From Pseudosulfitobacter koreensis (GTDB taxonomy: Bacteria > Pseudomonadota > Alphaproteobacteria > Rhodobacterales > Rhodobacteraceae), in assembly GCF_024733015.1 (NCBI RefSeq), contig NZ_JANKJG010000010.1:97885-161884 (forward strand): a stretch of DNA of 64,000 nucleotides, written 5' to 3'. The notes under the pieces were generated by a model. That model was given only the letters and a program-made list of their open reading frames with translations. It was not told the DNA's origin and did not search any database. The stretch's first letter is position 1, and every line of letters starts with the position of its first letter. Both the position numbers and the translations under genes were made by a program. This document shows positions 17,755-27,823 of the stretch, piece by piece.

Positions 17755-18458
17755 TACTTTTCCTCCTGCGGGCGTGTCGTGCGTTGTTCGATGCGCTTTT
17801 CGTGCTGCCCCTGAATGATGCGGTGCACATAGATGCCGGGCAGGTGGATGCTGTCGGGGTCGAGCGAGCCGCGCGGCACGATCTCTTCGACCTCGACGAC
17901 GCAGACCTTGCCGCACATCGCTGCGGGCGGGTTGAAGTTGCGGGCGGTCTTGCGGAACACCAGGTTGCCGGTGTCGTCGGCCTTCCAGGCCTTGACGATC
18001 GACAGGTCCGCGACGATGCCGCGTTCCAGGATGTAATCCTCGCCGTGGAAGGTCTTCACTTCCTTGCCCTCGGCGATCTGGGTGCCGACGCCGGTTTTCG
18101 TGTAGAAACCGGGAATGCCCGACCCGCCAGCGCGCATCCGTTCGGCCAATGTGCCCTGCGGGTTGAATTCCAGCTCAAGCTCGCCGCCGAGATACTGGCG
18201 CATGAACTCCTTGTTCTCGCCGACATAGGACGAGATCATCTTCTTGACCTGTTTGGTCTGCAGCAGGATGCCGATGCCGAAATCATCGACGCCCGCGTTG
18301 TTCGACGCGAATGTCAGATCCTTGGTGCCTGCGTCCCTGATCGCCTGGAGCAGCAGTTCGGGGATGCCGCAGAGGCCAAAGCCACCCGCCGCGATCAACA
18401 TGCCATCCGAAAGAACGCCTTCCAGCGCCTCGGCGGCGGAGCCATAGACTTTTTTCAC
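17754..18458 (-). CDS. scoA: 3-oxoacid CoA-transferase subunit A
   Basis: A 234-residue subunit with the CoA-transferase signature GGFGLCGIPE near residue 21 and the SNNAGVDDFGIG motif. It forms a heterotetramer with ScoB. It is the first gene of a two-gene operon; the space to topA holds only a hairpin. Confidence 0.9.
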   Translation of the reverse strand: MKKVYGSAAEALEGVLSDGMLIAAGGFGLCGIPELLLQAIRDAGTKDLTFASNNAGVDDFGIGILLQTKQVKKMISSYVGENKEFMRQYLGGELELEFNPQGTLAERMRAGGSGIPGFYTKTGVGTQIAEGKEVKTFHGEDYILERGIVADLSIVKAWKADDTGNLVFRKTARNFNPPAAMCGKVCVVEVEEIVPRGSLDPDSIHLPGIYVHRIIQGQHEKRIEQRTTRPQEEK

Positions 18459-18555
18459 GAATATCCCCTTGTTGTCAGTGTCCCGAGACTTCTGACCTTA
18501 GGTCGCCTTGGTGTCAACATGACCCGGCGGCTCTGGAAGGGGGGCTGGGAGGATG

Positions 18556-18595
18556 TTACCGCCACCAGTCGCAGTTCGCGAGGTGGTGGCGGTAA
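18556..18595 (-). terminator. Hairpin after topA
   Basis: A perfect 11-pair stem (TTACCGCCACC / GGTGGCGGTAA) with an 18-base loop begins five bases beyond the topA stop codon. There is no T-run, so it may stabilise the transcript end or work with Rho rather than alone. Confidence 0.55.
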
Positions 18596-18600
18596 AGGGG

Positions 18601-21270
18601 TCAGCTTTCGCCGGCGTCGGCTTGCTTTGCGGCCGGTTTTTTCGCGGCTGTTTTCTTGGCAGCAGGCTTCTTGGTCGGCGCTTTCTTGGCGGCAGGCTTC
18701 TTGGCGGCGGGTTTCTTCGCCGCTGGTTTCTTCTTAGGCGCTGCCTTGCGCTTGGCCGGAGATTTCGCCAGCTTTTCCTCGATCAGCAGGACGGCCGCAT
18801 CCATCGTCAGGTCTTCGGGCTCGACCTCCTTGGGGATGGTGGCGTTGACCTTTTCCCATTTCACATAAGGCCCGTATTTGCCCTTCATGATGTTGACCGG
18901 GCCACCCTGATCGGGGTGCTCGCCCAATTCACGGATCGGTTTCGCGGCAGCGCCACGCCCCCCGCGCGAGGCGAGCTTCTCGGCCAAGAGCTGCACCGCG
19001 CGGTTCATGCCCACGGTCCAGACCTCGTCGATGCCTTCGAGGTTGGCGTTGGTGCCGCCGCGCTCCGACGTGCTTTCGGCGTGTTTCAGATAGGGTCCAT
19101 AGCGCCCGATGTTGGCCCAGACAGCAACGCCATCCTCGGGGTGGGGGCCGACCAGACGGGGCAGAGACAGCAATTGCAACGCCTGCGCCAGATCGACGTC
19201 GGCGGGCGGCCAGTCCTTCGGGATCGACTGGCGCGGCGGCTTCTTGTTGTCGTCAGTGACCTCGCCGCGCTGCACGTAAGGGCCGAAGCGTCCTTTGAAG
19301 GCGTAGATCTTGTCGCCCGCATCTTCGCCCAGCACCTTGCCCTCGGGCGGAATGCCGCCCGTATCCTCGGCTCCGGGAGGGCCGAAGGCGCGGGTATAGC
19401 GGCATTCGGGGTAGTTCGAGCAGCCGATGAACGCACCGCCGGAGCGGGCCGTGCGCATCGACAGACGCCCGGTGCCGCAGTTGGGGCACAGGCGCGGGTC
19501 GGTGCCGTCTTCGGTGGGTGGGAACAGGTGCGGCTCCAGAACCTCGTTGATCTTTTCCAGCACCTCGGTGATGCGCAGATCCGAGGTTTCGGCAATCGCC
19601 GCCGAAAAGTCGCGCCAGAACGTCGCCAGCACCGACTTGTAATCGCGGTCACCGGCGCTGACGTCGTCGAGCTCTTCTTCGAGCGAGGCGGTGAAGTCAT
19701 AGCCCACGTAGCGGCGGAAATAGTTTTCGAGGAAGGCGATGACCAACCGCCCCTTGTCCTCGGGGATCAGGCGGTTCTTTTCCTTGCGGACGTATTCGCG
19801 GTCCTGGATCGTGGTCACGATGCTGGCGTAGGTCGACGGGCGGCCGATCCCCAGCTCTTCCATGCGCTTGACCAGCGTCGCCTCGGTGTAGCGGGGCGGG
19901 GGCTGGGTATGGTGCTGCTCGGGCGTGACGGCGCGTTTGTCCATCTTGTCGCCTTCGCCGATCTGCGGCAGTCGCTTGTCGTCGTCATCCGTCACATCGT
20001 CGTCGCGGCCTTCCTCGTAGATTTTGAGGAAGCCGTCGAACAGCACGACCTGACCGGTTGCGCGCAGCATCACCTGGCCGTCCTGGCTGCCCACATCGAC
20101 GGTGGTCCGCTCCAGACGCGCGCTCTCCATCTGGCAGGCCAGCGTGCGTTTCCAGATCAGATCGTAAAGCTTGCGCTGATCACCATCGCTGATCTTCAGG
20201 GCGTCGGCATCCTGCGACATCTCGGTCGGGCGGATGCATTCGTGCGCTTCCTGCGCGTTCTTCGCCTTGTTCTTGTAGACGCGCGGGCTGCTCGGCACGT
20301 AATCGGCGCCATAGCGGTCCTTGATCGCGTCGCGCGCCATCTGCACGGCCTCGGGTGCCATGTCGATGCCGTCGGTCCGCATGTAGGTAATGTAACCCGC
20401 CTCGTAGAGACGTTGAGCCGCGCTCATGGTCTGGCGTGCGCCCATGCCGAACTTGCGGCTGGCTTCCTGTTGCAGCGTTGATGTCATGAACGGGGCAGAG
20501 GGGTTGCGGTTGGCGGGCTTGGCCTCGACCGACTGCACCTTGAGATCGCGGCTGGTGATCGCCTGGACGGCCATTTCGGCCTGTGTGCCGTTCTCGATAT
20601 CGTAGCGATCCAGCTTCTTGCCTGCCAGCGTGGTCAGGCGCGCCTCGAACTCCTGTCCGCGCGGCGTGGCAAGCAGCGCCTTGACCGACCAGTATTCGCG
20701 GGCACGAAAGGCTTCGATCTCCATCTCGCGTTCGGTGATAAGGCGCAGGCAGACCGATTGTACGCGGCCGGCGGATTTTGCACCGGGCAGCTTGCGCCAG
20801 AGCACCGGCGACAGGTTGAAGCCCACAAGGTAATCTAGCGCGCGGCGGGCGAGATAGGCCTCGACCAGCGGCATGTCGACCTGACGCGGGTTTTTCATCG
20901 CCTCGGTCACGGCGGTTTTGGTGATGGCGTTGAACACCACGCGCGACACCGGAGTGCTCTTGGTGATCGACTTGCGCTTGGTCAGCGCCTCTTGCAGGTG
21001 CCAGCTGATCGCCTCGCCCTCGCGGTCGGGGTCGGTCGCGAGGATCAGTTCGTTGTCGTTTTTCAGGGCGTCGGCGATGGCCTTGACGTGCTTCTTGCTG
21101 TCGCTGCCGATCTCCCAGAGCATCTCGAAATCATGGTCGGTGTCGACCGATCCGTCCTTGGGCGGCAGGTCCCTGACGTGGCCGTAGGATGCCAGAACGG
21201 TGTAATTGTCACCCAGATACTTGTTGATAGTCTTGGCCTTGGCCGGAGATTCGACGACGACAACTGGCAT
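18601..21270 (-). CDS. topA: DNA topoisomerase I
   Basis: An 889-residue type IA topoisomerase that relaxes negative supercoils. The Toprim domain is at the N-terminus (VVESPAKAKTINKYLG; ATDPDREGEAISWHL) and the catalytic Tyr is Tyr296 in TYMRTDG. One four-Cys zinc ribbon is visible (LCPNCGTGRLSMRTA to FIGCSNYPECRY), followed by Topo C repeats. The last 60 residues are a Lys/Ala/Pro-rich tail of PAAKK-type repeats, as in many alphaproteobacteria, probably for DNA binding. dprA lies upstream on the same strand after 110 bases, as commonly seen. Confidence 0.95.
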   Translation of the reverse strand: MPVVVVESPAKAKTINKYLGDNYTVLASYGHVRDLPPKDGSVDTDHDFEMLWEIGSDSKKHVKAIADALKNDNELILATDPDREGEAISWHLQEALTKRKSITKSTPVSRVVFNAITKTAVTEAMKNPRQVDMPLVEAYLARRALDYLVGFNLSPVLWRKLPGAKSAGRVQSVCLRLITEREMEIEAFRAREYWSVKALLATPRGQEFEARLTTLAGKKLDRYDIENGTQAEMAVQAITSRDLKVQSVEAKPANRNPSAPFMTSTLQQEASRKFGMGARQTMSAAQRLYEAGYITYMRTDGIDMAPEAVQMARDAIKDRYGADYVPSSPRVYKNKAKNAQEAHECIRPTEMSQDADALKISDGDQRKLYDLIWKRTLACQMESARLERTTVDVGSQDGQVMLRATGQVVLFDGFLKIYEEGRDDDVTDDDDKRLPQIGEGDKMDKRAVTPEQHHTQPPPRYTEATLVKRMEELGIGRPSTYASIVTTIQDREYVRKEKNRLIPEDKGRLVIAFLENYFRRYVGYDFTASLEEELDDVSAGDRDYKSVLATFWRDFSAAIAETSDLRITEVLEKINEVLEPHLFPPTEDGTDPRLCPNCGTGRLSMRTARSGGAFIGCSNYPECRYTRAFGPPGAEDTGGIPPEGKVLGEDAGDKIYAFKGRFGPYVQRGEVTDDNKKPPRQSIPKDWPPADVDLAQALQLLSLPRLVGPHPEDGVAVWANIGRYGPYLKHAESTSERGGTNANLEGIDEVWTVGMNRAVQLLAEKLASRGGRGAAAKPIRELGEHPDQGGPVNIMKGKYGPYVKWEKVNATIPKEVEPEDLTMDAAVLLIEEKLAKSPAKRKAAPKKKPAAKKPAAKKPAAKKAPTKKPAAKKTAAKKPAAKQADAGES

Positions 21271-21380
21271 GTAAGATGCACCTCGGGGACTGAAAATCTT
21301 CTGCGTCTATGGCGGCGCTAGATGTGGGGTGCAAGCATTGAATGTCAACATGGGTCCGGTTGGGGGCCTTGCAGGGGCCC

Positions 21381-22541
21381 TTAGTTGGGCCGCGTCAGCA
21401 GCCCGCCCGCCCCCCGTTCGATGCGTCCATCCAGTTCCAGTTCCAGCAGAACCGGGGCCACATCGGACGGTGCGGCGGCCAGATCGCGGATCAACTGGTC
21501 CTCGGCCACCGGGGCAGGGCCGAGACGGTTCAGGATCTGGATGTGCAGTGCTGCGGTGTCGCGCAATGAGCGGCGGTCGCGCACAGGCACAGGGGGCGGG
21601 GTCAGCGGCAGATGCATCGGCAGGCTGGGCGCGCGCGGTGCCATTGGTGCAAGTGCTTCGATCACATCTGCGGCATTGCGGATCAATGTGGCACCATCGC
21701 GGATCAGCAAGTTGCATCCCGATGCGCGGGCATCCAGCGGGCTGCCGGGCACCGCGAGCACCTCGCGGCCCTGGTCCAGCGCATCGCGCGCGGTGATCAG
21801 GCTGCCCGATTTCGACGCCGCCTCGACGATGATGGTCGCGCGGCTCAGCCCCGAGACGATCCGGTTGCGGGTGGGGAAATGCCGCGCCATCGGTTGCAGA
21901 CCCATCGGCTGTTCCGACAGCCGCAGACCGTGTTCGGGGATCGCCAGGGCCAGTTCGGTGTTTTCCGCCGGATACATCATGTCGACGCCGCCTGCCTGCA
22001 CGGCGACCGTCCCGGTCTCGAGTGCCGCCAGATGTGCCGCCGCATCAATCCCCCGCGCAAGGCCCGAGACGATCACGAACCCTTCGGCCCCCAGATCGCG
22101 GGCCAGCGATTTGGCCATGCGGGTGCCCAGGCTGGACGCATTGCGCGCGCCCACGATCGAAATCATCGGGCGTGTCAGCACCGACAGATCGCCGATCGCC
22201 CACAGGAACGGCGGCGCATCCGACAGATCGCGCAGGGTGGCGGGGTAGAGTGGTGAAGTTTGCGATACAAGGGTTGCCCCGGCCGTCCGGCCGGCTTTCA
22301 GCTCGGCCTCGATGACGGCAACGGGGCAAGGGGCGTAGTTTTCTACACCAGCAGCGCGCGCCAGTTCCGGCAACGCATCCAGCGCGTTTTGCGCCGTGCC
22401 GTGTTCGATCAGCAGCCTGTGAAAGGTTGCTATGCCGACCCGGCGGGATCGCAACAGGCGAAGGCGCAGAAACCAATCGTCTTCCGGGGTGGGTGGGAGT
22501 GGGGGGTGAGTGGAAGAAGGATATGATCCTCGCTCAGTCAT
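21381..22541 (-). CDS. dprA: DNA-processing protein DprA
   Basis: A 386-residue protein that loads RecA on incoming single-stranded DNA in transformation. The Rossmann-like core shows SIVGARNASSLGTRMA and IVSGLARGIDAAAH, then GGVDMMYPAEN. A C-terminal winged-helix of about 60 residues follows, as in longer DprA proteins. The first 30 residues before the helical SAM-like part look unconserved, so the start could lie a little downstream. Confidence 0.92.
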   Translation of the reverse strand: MTERGSYPSSTHPPLPPTPEDDWFLRLRLLRSRRVGIATFHRLLIEHGTAQNALDALPELARAAGVENYAPCPVAVIEAELKAGRTAGATLVSQTSPLYPATLRDLSDAPPFLWAIGDLSVLTRPMISIVGARNASSLGTRMAKSLARDLGAEGFVIVSGLARGIDAAAHLAALETGTVAVQAGGVDMMYPAENTELALAIPEHGLRLSEQPMGLQPMARHFPTRNRIVSGLSRATIIVEAASKSGSLITARDALDQGREVLAVPGSPLDARASGCNLLIRDGATLIRNAADVIEALAPMAPRAPSLPMHLPLTPPPVPVRDRRSLRDTAALHIQILNRLGPAPVAEDQLIRDLAAAPSDVAPVLLELELDGRIERGAGGLLTRPN

Positions 22542-22668
22542 CCGTGTCTCCGCCTGTTGCTACAAGCTTTATGCGGGTTCTAGGTTAACAAGCGGTGAAA
22601 GAATCAGCCTCGTTTCGACAAAAACAATCGAACGAATTGGCGGCATCAACACAGCCTTTTGCCACAGC

Positions 22669-24090
22669 CTATTTTCCGCTGCCCCCCACGGTCAGCCCGC
22701 CGATCATCAGCGTGGGTTGGCCCACGCCCACCGGCACCCATTGCCCCGCCTTGCCGCAGTTGCCCATGCCGGGGTCCAGCGCCGGGTCGTTGCCGATGGC
22801 GCGGATCTGTTGCAGCGCCGTGGCACCGTCCCCGATCAGCGTGGCCCCCTTGACCGGCGCGCCCACAACCCCGTTCTGCACCCGGTAGGCTTCGGTGCAC
22901 GAGAACACGAACTTGCCGTTGGTGATGTCCACCTGACCGCCGCCGAAGCCCACGGCATATATACCGTCCTTCAGATCGGCCACGATGTCGCCCGGTGTCA
23001 GGTTCCCGCCCAGCATATAGGTGTTGGTCATGCGCGGCATCGGCGTATGCGCATAACTCTCGCGCCGCCCGTTGCCGGTGGGTTCCACGCCCATCAGCCG
23101 CGCGTTCTGACGGTCCTGCATGAAGCCTACCAGAATGCCGTCTTCGATCAGCACGTTGCGCGCGCTGGGGGTGCCTTCGTCATCGACGCTGATCGACCCG
23201 CGCCGGTCGGGGATCGTGCCGTCGTCCAGCACGGTCACGCCGGGGGCTGCGATCCGCTGGCCCATCAGCCCCGCAAAGGCGGATGATCCCTTGCGGTTGA
23301 AATCGCCCTCCAGCCCGTGACCGATGGCCTCGTGCAGCAGGATGCCGGGCCAGCCTGGGCCAAGCACCACGTCCATCACGCCCGCAGGGGCGGGGACCGC
23401 ATCCAGGTTGACGATGGCGATCCGCAGAGCCTCGCGCGCCTTGGCCTGCCAGTCAGCGGGGTCCAGCAGCCCGTCGAGGCCGATGCGCCCGCCGCCGCCT
23501 GCGGTGCCCGATTCGCGTCGGCCATTCTGTTCCACGATCACCGACACGTTCACCCGCGTCATCGGGCGCACGTCGCGCACCGAGCCGCCCTCGGGGCGCA
23601 AGATCTCGACTTCTTGCAACGAGGCGGCGATGGTCGCCGAGACCTGCACCACGCGTTTGTCCAGCGCGCGGGCAAAGGCGTCGATCTCGCGCAATGTGTC
23701 CAGTTTCACCGGGAACGCCGCACCCGCAATCGGGTCTTCATCGGTGTAAAGCCGCGTGTTCGTGGCCTGCGGCGCATCGGCCCAGGTGCCGCCGCCGTCG
23801 CCCACGGCCAGCCGCGCGGTGTCGGCGGCGCGTCGCAACGCCGCAACCGACAGTTCGGTGGAATGGGCGTAGCCTGCCACTTCGCCGCGCACCGCCCGCA
23901 GGCCGAAGCCTTCGGAGGCGTCGTAGCTGGCGGTTTTCAGGCGGCCATCGTCGAACACCAGCGCTTCGGACCGGCGGCGTTCTAGGAAAAGTTCGCCGTC
24001 GTCTGCCCCGTCGGTTGCGGCGCGCAGCACCTTGAGCGCTTCGTCGCGGTCCAGCAGGCTGTCGAAAGGGGCGAATGGGGCATCGGTCAT
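22669..24090 (-). CDS. tldD: Metalloprotease TldD
   Basis: A 473-residue member of the TldD/PmbA family, which with TldE degrades unfolded peptides and matures some modified peptides. The zinc site HEAIGH is visible in GILLHEAIGHGLEGDF, and the C-terminal GGGQVDITNGKFVFS segment is typical. I start it at the ATG at 24090 (MTDAPFAPF); the frame is open upstream but enters the divergent ctaC promoter region. No tldE/pmbA gene is nearby. Confidence 0.92.
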   Translation of the reverse strand: MTDAPFAPFDSLLDRDEALKVLRAATDGADDGELFLERRRSEALVFDDGRLKTASYDASEGFGLRAVRGEVAGYAHSTELSVAALRRAADTARLAVGDGGGTWADAPQATNTRLYTDEDPIAGAAFPVKLDTLREIDAFARALDKRVVQVSATIAASLQEVEILRPEGGSVRDVRPMTRVNVSVIVEQNGRRESGTAGGGGRIGLDGLLDPADWQAKAREALRIAIVNLDAVPAPAGVMDVVLGPGWPGILLHEAIGHGLEGDFNRKGSSAFAGLMGQRIAAPGVTVLDDGTIPDRRGSISVDDEGTPSARNVLIEDGILVGFMQDRQNARLMGVEPTGNGRRESYAHTPMPRMTNTYMLGGNLTPGDIVADLKDGIYAVGFGGGQVDITNGKFVFSCTEAYRVQNGVVGAPVKGATLIGDGATALQQIRAIGNDPALDPGMGNCGKAGQWVPVGVGQPTLMIGGLTVGGSGK

Positions 24091-24263
24091 GGGGTGCTGA
24101 TCCTGCTGTTTTGGGCTTAGCGTGTCTCTTTGACGCGGTAAGAATGGCTTTATCTTGTGGTTAGAATATGATTGTAAGCGCGGGTAATACAACGGGAGGC
24201 GAAAGCGTATGTTGCTTTGTCCGTTCCCCGCGCCCAACAGCGATCACAAGATCAGGACGATAC

Positions 24264-25157
24264 ATGACCAAGCTTTTCTCGATCAAAGGCCTTGTTTCCG
24301 GCCTTTTTGCCGCCACCGCCGCATTGCCAGCCCTGGCGCAGGACAACCTTGAAATCGTCGGCGCGCCGACACCCGGTGCCATGGGCTTTCAGCCTGCCGC
24401 GACCGAACTGGCCCATGATCTGCAGTGGCTTGACGGCATGCTGCTGGTCATCATCACGATCATCTCGCTGTTCGTGGTCGTACTTCTGGCCTGGGCCGGC
24501 TGGCGCTATAATGCGCGCCGCCACCCCGAGCCTGCCAGCTTTACCCACAATTCGCCCATCGAGATCGCATGGACCGTGATTCCCATCGTGGTTCTGGTTC
24601 TGATCGGTGCATTCTCGCTGCCGATCCTGTTCAAGCAGCAGGTGATCCCCGACGCCGACGTGACGATCAAGGTGACCGGCTACCAATGGTACTGGGACTA
24701 CTCCTATGTGGACGAAGGGTTCGAATTCTCCAGCTACATGATCGGTGCCCCGGCGACCGGCGGTCAGAACATGCTGACACCCGAAGTGATCGAGCAGCTG
24801 AACGAAGCAGGCTATTCCGAAGATGAATTCCTGCTTGCCACCGACAATGCCGTCGTCGTGCCCGTGGGCAAGAACATCGTGATGCAGGTGACAGGTGCGG
24901 ATGTGATCCACTCGTGGACGATCCCCGCGTTCGGCGTGAAACAAGACGGTATTCCCGGACGTCTGGCCGAACTGTGGTTCAACGCCGACCGTGAAGGCAT
25001 CTACTTTGGCCAATGTTCGGAACTGTGCGGCATAAACCACGCCTACATGCCGATCACCGTCAAGGTCGTCTCGGAAGAGGCCTATGCCGCCTGGCTGGAA
25101 GAGGCCCGCGAAGAGTTCGCAAGCCTGCCGCAGAGCTTTCAGGTCGCAGCCAAGTAA
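24264..25157 (+). CDS. ctaC: Cytochrome c oxidase subunit II
   Basis: A 297-residue subunit of the aa3-type oxidase. A signal peptide (cleavage near ALPALAQ, about residue 23) is followed by two membrane helices (about 55-80 and 95-120) and the periplasmic cupredoxin domain. The CuA ligands are visible in FGQCSELCGINHAYMP, plus the aromatic patch GYQWYWDYSY. I chose ATG 24264 because it begins the signal peptide. It is the first gene of the oxidase biogenesis operon; subunit I is not in the window. Confidence 0.95.
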   Translation: MTKLFSIKGLVSGLFAATAALPALAQDNLEIVGAPTPGAMGFQPAATELAHDLQWLDGMLLVIITIISLFVVVLLAWAGWRYNARRHPEPASFTHNSPIEIAWTVIPIVVLVLIGAFSLPILFKQQVIPDADVTIKVTGYQWYWDYSYVDEGFEFSSYMIGAPATGGQNMLTPEVIEQLNEAGYSEDEFLLATDNAVVVPVGKNIVMQVTGADVIHSWTIPAFGVKQDGIPGRLAELWFNADREGIYFGQCSELCGINHAYMPITVKVVSEEAYAAWLEEAREEFASLPQSFQVAAK

Positions 25158-25226
25158 ACTTGAACCAACGGGGCGGGGGCATGCCTCTCCGCCTCTTTCT
25201 GTTTTTACATGATGCGTGAGCCACCG

Positions 25227-26165
25227 ATGACTGACATCAGCAGCCAGCAACAGCCCTTCGAGGCCGAAGCGTCCTTTGGCGATTATTTCGCCTTGATGAA
25301 GCCGCGCGTAATGCAGCTTGTCGTGTTCACCGCGCTGGTGGGCATGTTGGCGGCACCCGTCGGCGTGAATCCGGTGATCGGCTTTGCCTCGATCCTGTTC
25401 ATCGCCATCGGTGCAGGTGCGTCCGGTGCGCTGAACATGTGGTGGGATGCGGACATCGACCAAGTGATGACCCGCACCGCCAAGCGCCCGATCCCTGCGG
25501 GCAAGGTCGCGCCGGGCGAGGCCCTGAGCATTGGCGTGGCGCTTTCGGGCCTGTCGGTCATGATGCTGGCACTGTCGGCGAACTTTCTGGCGGCCGGGCT
25601 CTTGGCCTTCACCATCTTCTTCTACGCCGTCGTCTATTCGATGTGGCTGAAGCGTGCGACGCCGCAGAACATCGTGATCGGTGGCGCGGCAGGGGCGTTC
25701 CCTCCGGTGATCGGCTGGGTCGTCGCCACGGGGTCGATGTCGGTCGAGGCATGGTTGATGTTCGCGCTGATCTTCATGTGGACGCCGCCGCACTTCTGGG
25801 CGCTGGCGCTGTTCATGAAGTCGGATTACGACGATGCGGGCGTGCCGATGCTGACCGTGACGCACGGGCGCAAATCCACCCGCAAACATATCCTGGCCTA
25901 CACCGTCCTGCTGGTGGTGCTGGCCGTGGGCACCGCGTTCACCGCCATCGGCGGCGTGATCTACCTGACCACCGCCGTGATCCTGAACGCGCTGTTCCTG
26001 AAAGGGGCCTATGCGATCTGGCGCCGCAACGAGGCCCAGGCCGAAGCCGACAGCTATGCGGTTGAAAAGTCGTTCTTCAAGCTGTCGCTGTTGTATTTGT
26101 TCCTGCACTTCGGTGCGATCATGGCCGAGGCGCTGCTGCGCAACTCGGGTCTGGGAGGCTGGTAA
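25227..26165 (+). CDS. ctaB: Protoheme IX farnesyltransferase
   Basis: A 312-residue UbiA-family membrane enzyme that makes heme O, the precursor of heme A. The prenyl-diphosphate motif is in NMWWDADIDQVMTRTAKRPI and the second motif in MKSDYDDAGVPM; about nine hydrophobic helices. Start ATG 25227 is preferred; another in-frame ATG at 25209 adds six residues. Its stop codon overlaps the next start by one base. Confidence 0.93.
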   Translation: MTDISSQQQPFEAEASFGDYFALMKPRVMQLVVFTALVGMLAAPVGVNPVIGFASILFIAIGAGASGALNMWWDADIDQVMTRTAKRPIPAGKVAPGEALSIGVALSGLSVMMLALSANFLAAGLLAFTIFFYAVVYSMWLKRATPQNIVIGGAAGAFPPVIGWVVATGSMSVEAWLMFALIFMWTPPHFWALALFMKSDYDDAGVPMLTVTHGRKSTRKHILAYTVLLVVLAVGTAFTAIGGVIYLTTAVILNALFLKGAYAIWRRNEAQAEADSYAVEKSFFKLSLLYLFLHFGAIMAEALLRNSGLGGW

Positions 26166-26326
26166 TGACTTTGAAAGCTGAACATGAAATGCATGGCCGT
26201 CGCCGCAGCCGCAATGTAGGCGTCGGCGTTCTGCTGGTCGCCTTCGTGGTGCTGGTGCTGGCGCTGACCTTTGCCAAGGTCACAAGCGGTGATTTCGAAG
26301 TGCCGCGGGCGGAGACGTTGAGATGA
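26165..26326 (+). CDS. Small one-helix membrane protein of the cta operon (CoxF-like)
   Basis: A 53-residue protein: a charged, basic N-terminus (MTLKAEHEMHGRRRSRN), one membrane helix (about residues 18-36) and a short acidic end. It overlaps ctaB by one base (TAATG) and ctaG by four (ATGA), so it is almost certainly translated with them. Tiny proteins at this place in alphaproteobacterial cta operons are annotated as CoxF or cytochrome oxidase assembly peptides; a function is not proven. Confidence 0.8.
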   Translation: MTLKAEHEMHGRRRSRNVGVGVLLVAFVVLVLALTFAKVTSGDFEVPRAETLR

Positions 26327-26904
26327 AGCGGTTGCAGGGTCCGGGGCGGACGGTTGCCCAACTGGTCGGCGTGGTCGTGGTCATGGGCGCGCTGTCGTGG
26401 GCGTCGGTGCCGTTCTATGACTGGTTCTGCCGTGTGACGGGGTTCGGCGGGACGCCGGGCCGTGCCGCAGAAGGTGTGGATCAGATCCTCGACCGTGAAA
26501 TCACGGTGCGCTTCGATGCGTCGGTCGACAGCACGATGGCCTGGCAGTTCAAGCCGGTCGAGAACAAGATGAAGCTGCGCATCGGTGAAACCGCGCTGGC
26601 CTTCTACGAGGCCTACAACCCCACCGACCGGCCCATCGCGGGCTCTGCCAGCTACAACGTGGCCCCCTATGCGGCAGGCGGCTTTTTCAACAAGATCCAG
26701 TGTTTCTGCTTTGAAGAGCAGGTTCTGCAACCCGGAGAGCGCGTGCAGATGCCCGTGACTTTCTTTGTGGACCCGGAAATTGTCGATGACCGCGATGCAA
26801 AATACGTGCATACGATCACGCTGAGCTATACATTCTACGAAATTGATCTGCCCGAGGGCTATGCCGCCCTGGATGCGCAGAGCAACGACACCAACCTGAA
26901 CTGA
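26323..26904 (+). CDS. ctaG: Cytochrome c oxidase copper chaperone CtaG (Cox11)
   Basis: A 193-residue Cox11-family protein that delivers copper to CuB of subunit I. One N-terminal membrane helix (residues about 12-32) anchors a periplasmic Ig-like domain; the copper-binding motif CFCFEEQ is visible as [15 protein letters not shown] near residue 128. It is fourth in the operon and overlaps the small protein before it. Confidence 0.95.
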   Translation: MKRLQGPGRTVAQLVGVVVVMGALSWASVPFYDWFCRVTGFGGTPGRAAEGVDQILDREITVRFDASVDSTMAWQFKPVENKMKLRIGETALAFYEAYNPTDRPIAGSASYNVAPYAAGGFFNKIQCFCFEEQVLQPGERVQMPVTFFVDPEIVDDRDAKYVHTITLSYTFYEIDLPEGYAALDAQSNDTNLN

Positions 26905-26914
26905 GGGACTGAAC

Positions 26915-27721
26915 ATGGCCCATGCCAAGAACCATGACTACCACATCCTGCCGCCGTCGATCGAGCCGCTTCTGGCCTCGGTCGCGGCCTTTGCCATGCT
27001 CTTTGGCGCCGTGCTCTGGATGCACGACGGCTCGCCGTTTCTGTTTCTGATCGGCCTTGCAGGCATCCTCTATGTGATGTTCGCGTGGTGGTCCAAGGTG
27101 GTCGACGAAAGCCACGTGGGCGATCATACGCCCGTGGTCCAGATCGGTCTGCGCTATGGCTTCATCCTGTTCATCATGTCCGAAGTCATGTTCTTTTCGG
27201 CCTGGTTCTGGTCGTTCTTCAAACACGCGATCTATCCGATGGAAAACTACGTGGGATCCTCCTACGAGGCGCCGTTCATCGTGCCGGTCGATGCGCTGCA
27301 CCTGCCGTTGATCAACACGCTGGTGCTGCTGCTGTCGGGCTGTGCGGTCACATGGGCGCACCACGCGCTGGTGCACGAAAACAACCGCAAGGACCTGATC
27401 AACGGTCTGGCGCTGTCGATCGTGCTGGGCGTTCTGTTCACCGGGCTGCAGGCCTATGAATACTTCCACCTGCTGCACGAAGGCTGGGAATTCGGCGGCG
27501 ACGAATTCTATTCCAACTTCTTCATGGCGACAGGCTTTCACGGTTTCCACGTGGTCATCGGCACCATCTTTCTGCTGGTCTGTCTGATCCGCGCGATGAA
27601 GGGGCACTTTACCCCCGAACGCCACGTCGGGTTCGAAGCGGCGGCATGGTACTGGCACTTTGTCGACGTGGTCTGGCTGTTCCTCTTCTTCGCCGTCTAC
27701 ATGTGGGGCGTGCCGTCCTAA
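26915..27721 (+). CDS. ctaE: Cytochrome c oxidase subunit III
   Basis: A 268-residue seven-helix membrane protein. Family motifs include [28 protein letters not shown] and [12 protein letters not shown], and the ending [23 protein letters not shown]. It stabilises subunit I and proton uptake. It starts 10 bases after ctaG and is followed by a terminator hairpin. Confidence 0.96.
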   Translation: MAHAKNHDYHILPPSIEPLLASVAAFAMLFGAVLWMHDGSPFLFLIGLAGILYVMFAWWSKVVDESHVGDHTPVVQIGLRYGFILFIMSEVMFFSAWFWSFFKHAIYPMENYVGSSYEAPFIVPVDALHLPLINTLVLLLSGCAVTWAHHALVHENNRKDLINGLALSIVLGVLFTGLQAYEYFHLLHEGWEFGGDEFYSNFFMATGFHGFHVVIGTIFLLVCLIRAMKGHFTPERHVGFEAAAWYWHFVDVVWLFLFFAVYMWGVPS

Positions 27722-27764
27722 GCCTTGGCTGGTTGCACATTCCAGGCAAATACCTAATACCCCG

Positions 27765-27794
27765 AAAGGCGCGTGGTCACCCTCGCGCCTTTTG
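27765..27794 (+). terminator. Rho-independent terminator after ctaE
   Basis: Stem AAAGGCGCG / CGCGCCTTT with a ten-base loop and a following TTG. It marks the end of the ctaC-E transcript. It also argues against a GTG start for the next gene at 27773, which would lie inside this stem. Confidence 0.8.
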
Positions 27795-27823
27795 TCATTC
27801 TAACGGCGCGGTGGACGACGGGC

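Noticed and set aside
24252..26108. 618-residue open frame opposite ctaC and ctaB
   Set aside because: Antisense to two clear oxidase biogenesis genes; His/Arg-rich low-complexity composition.
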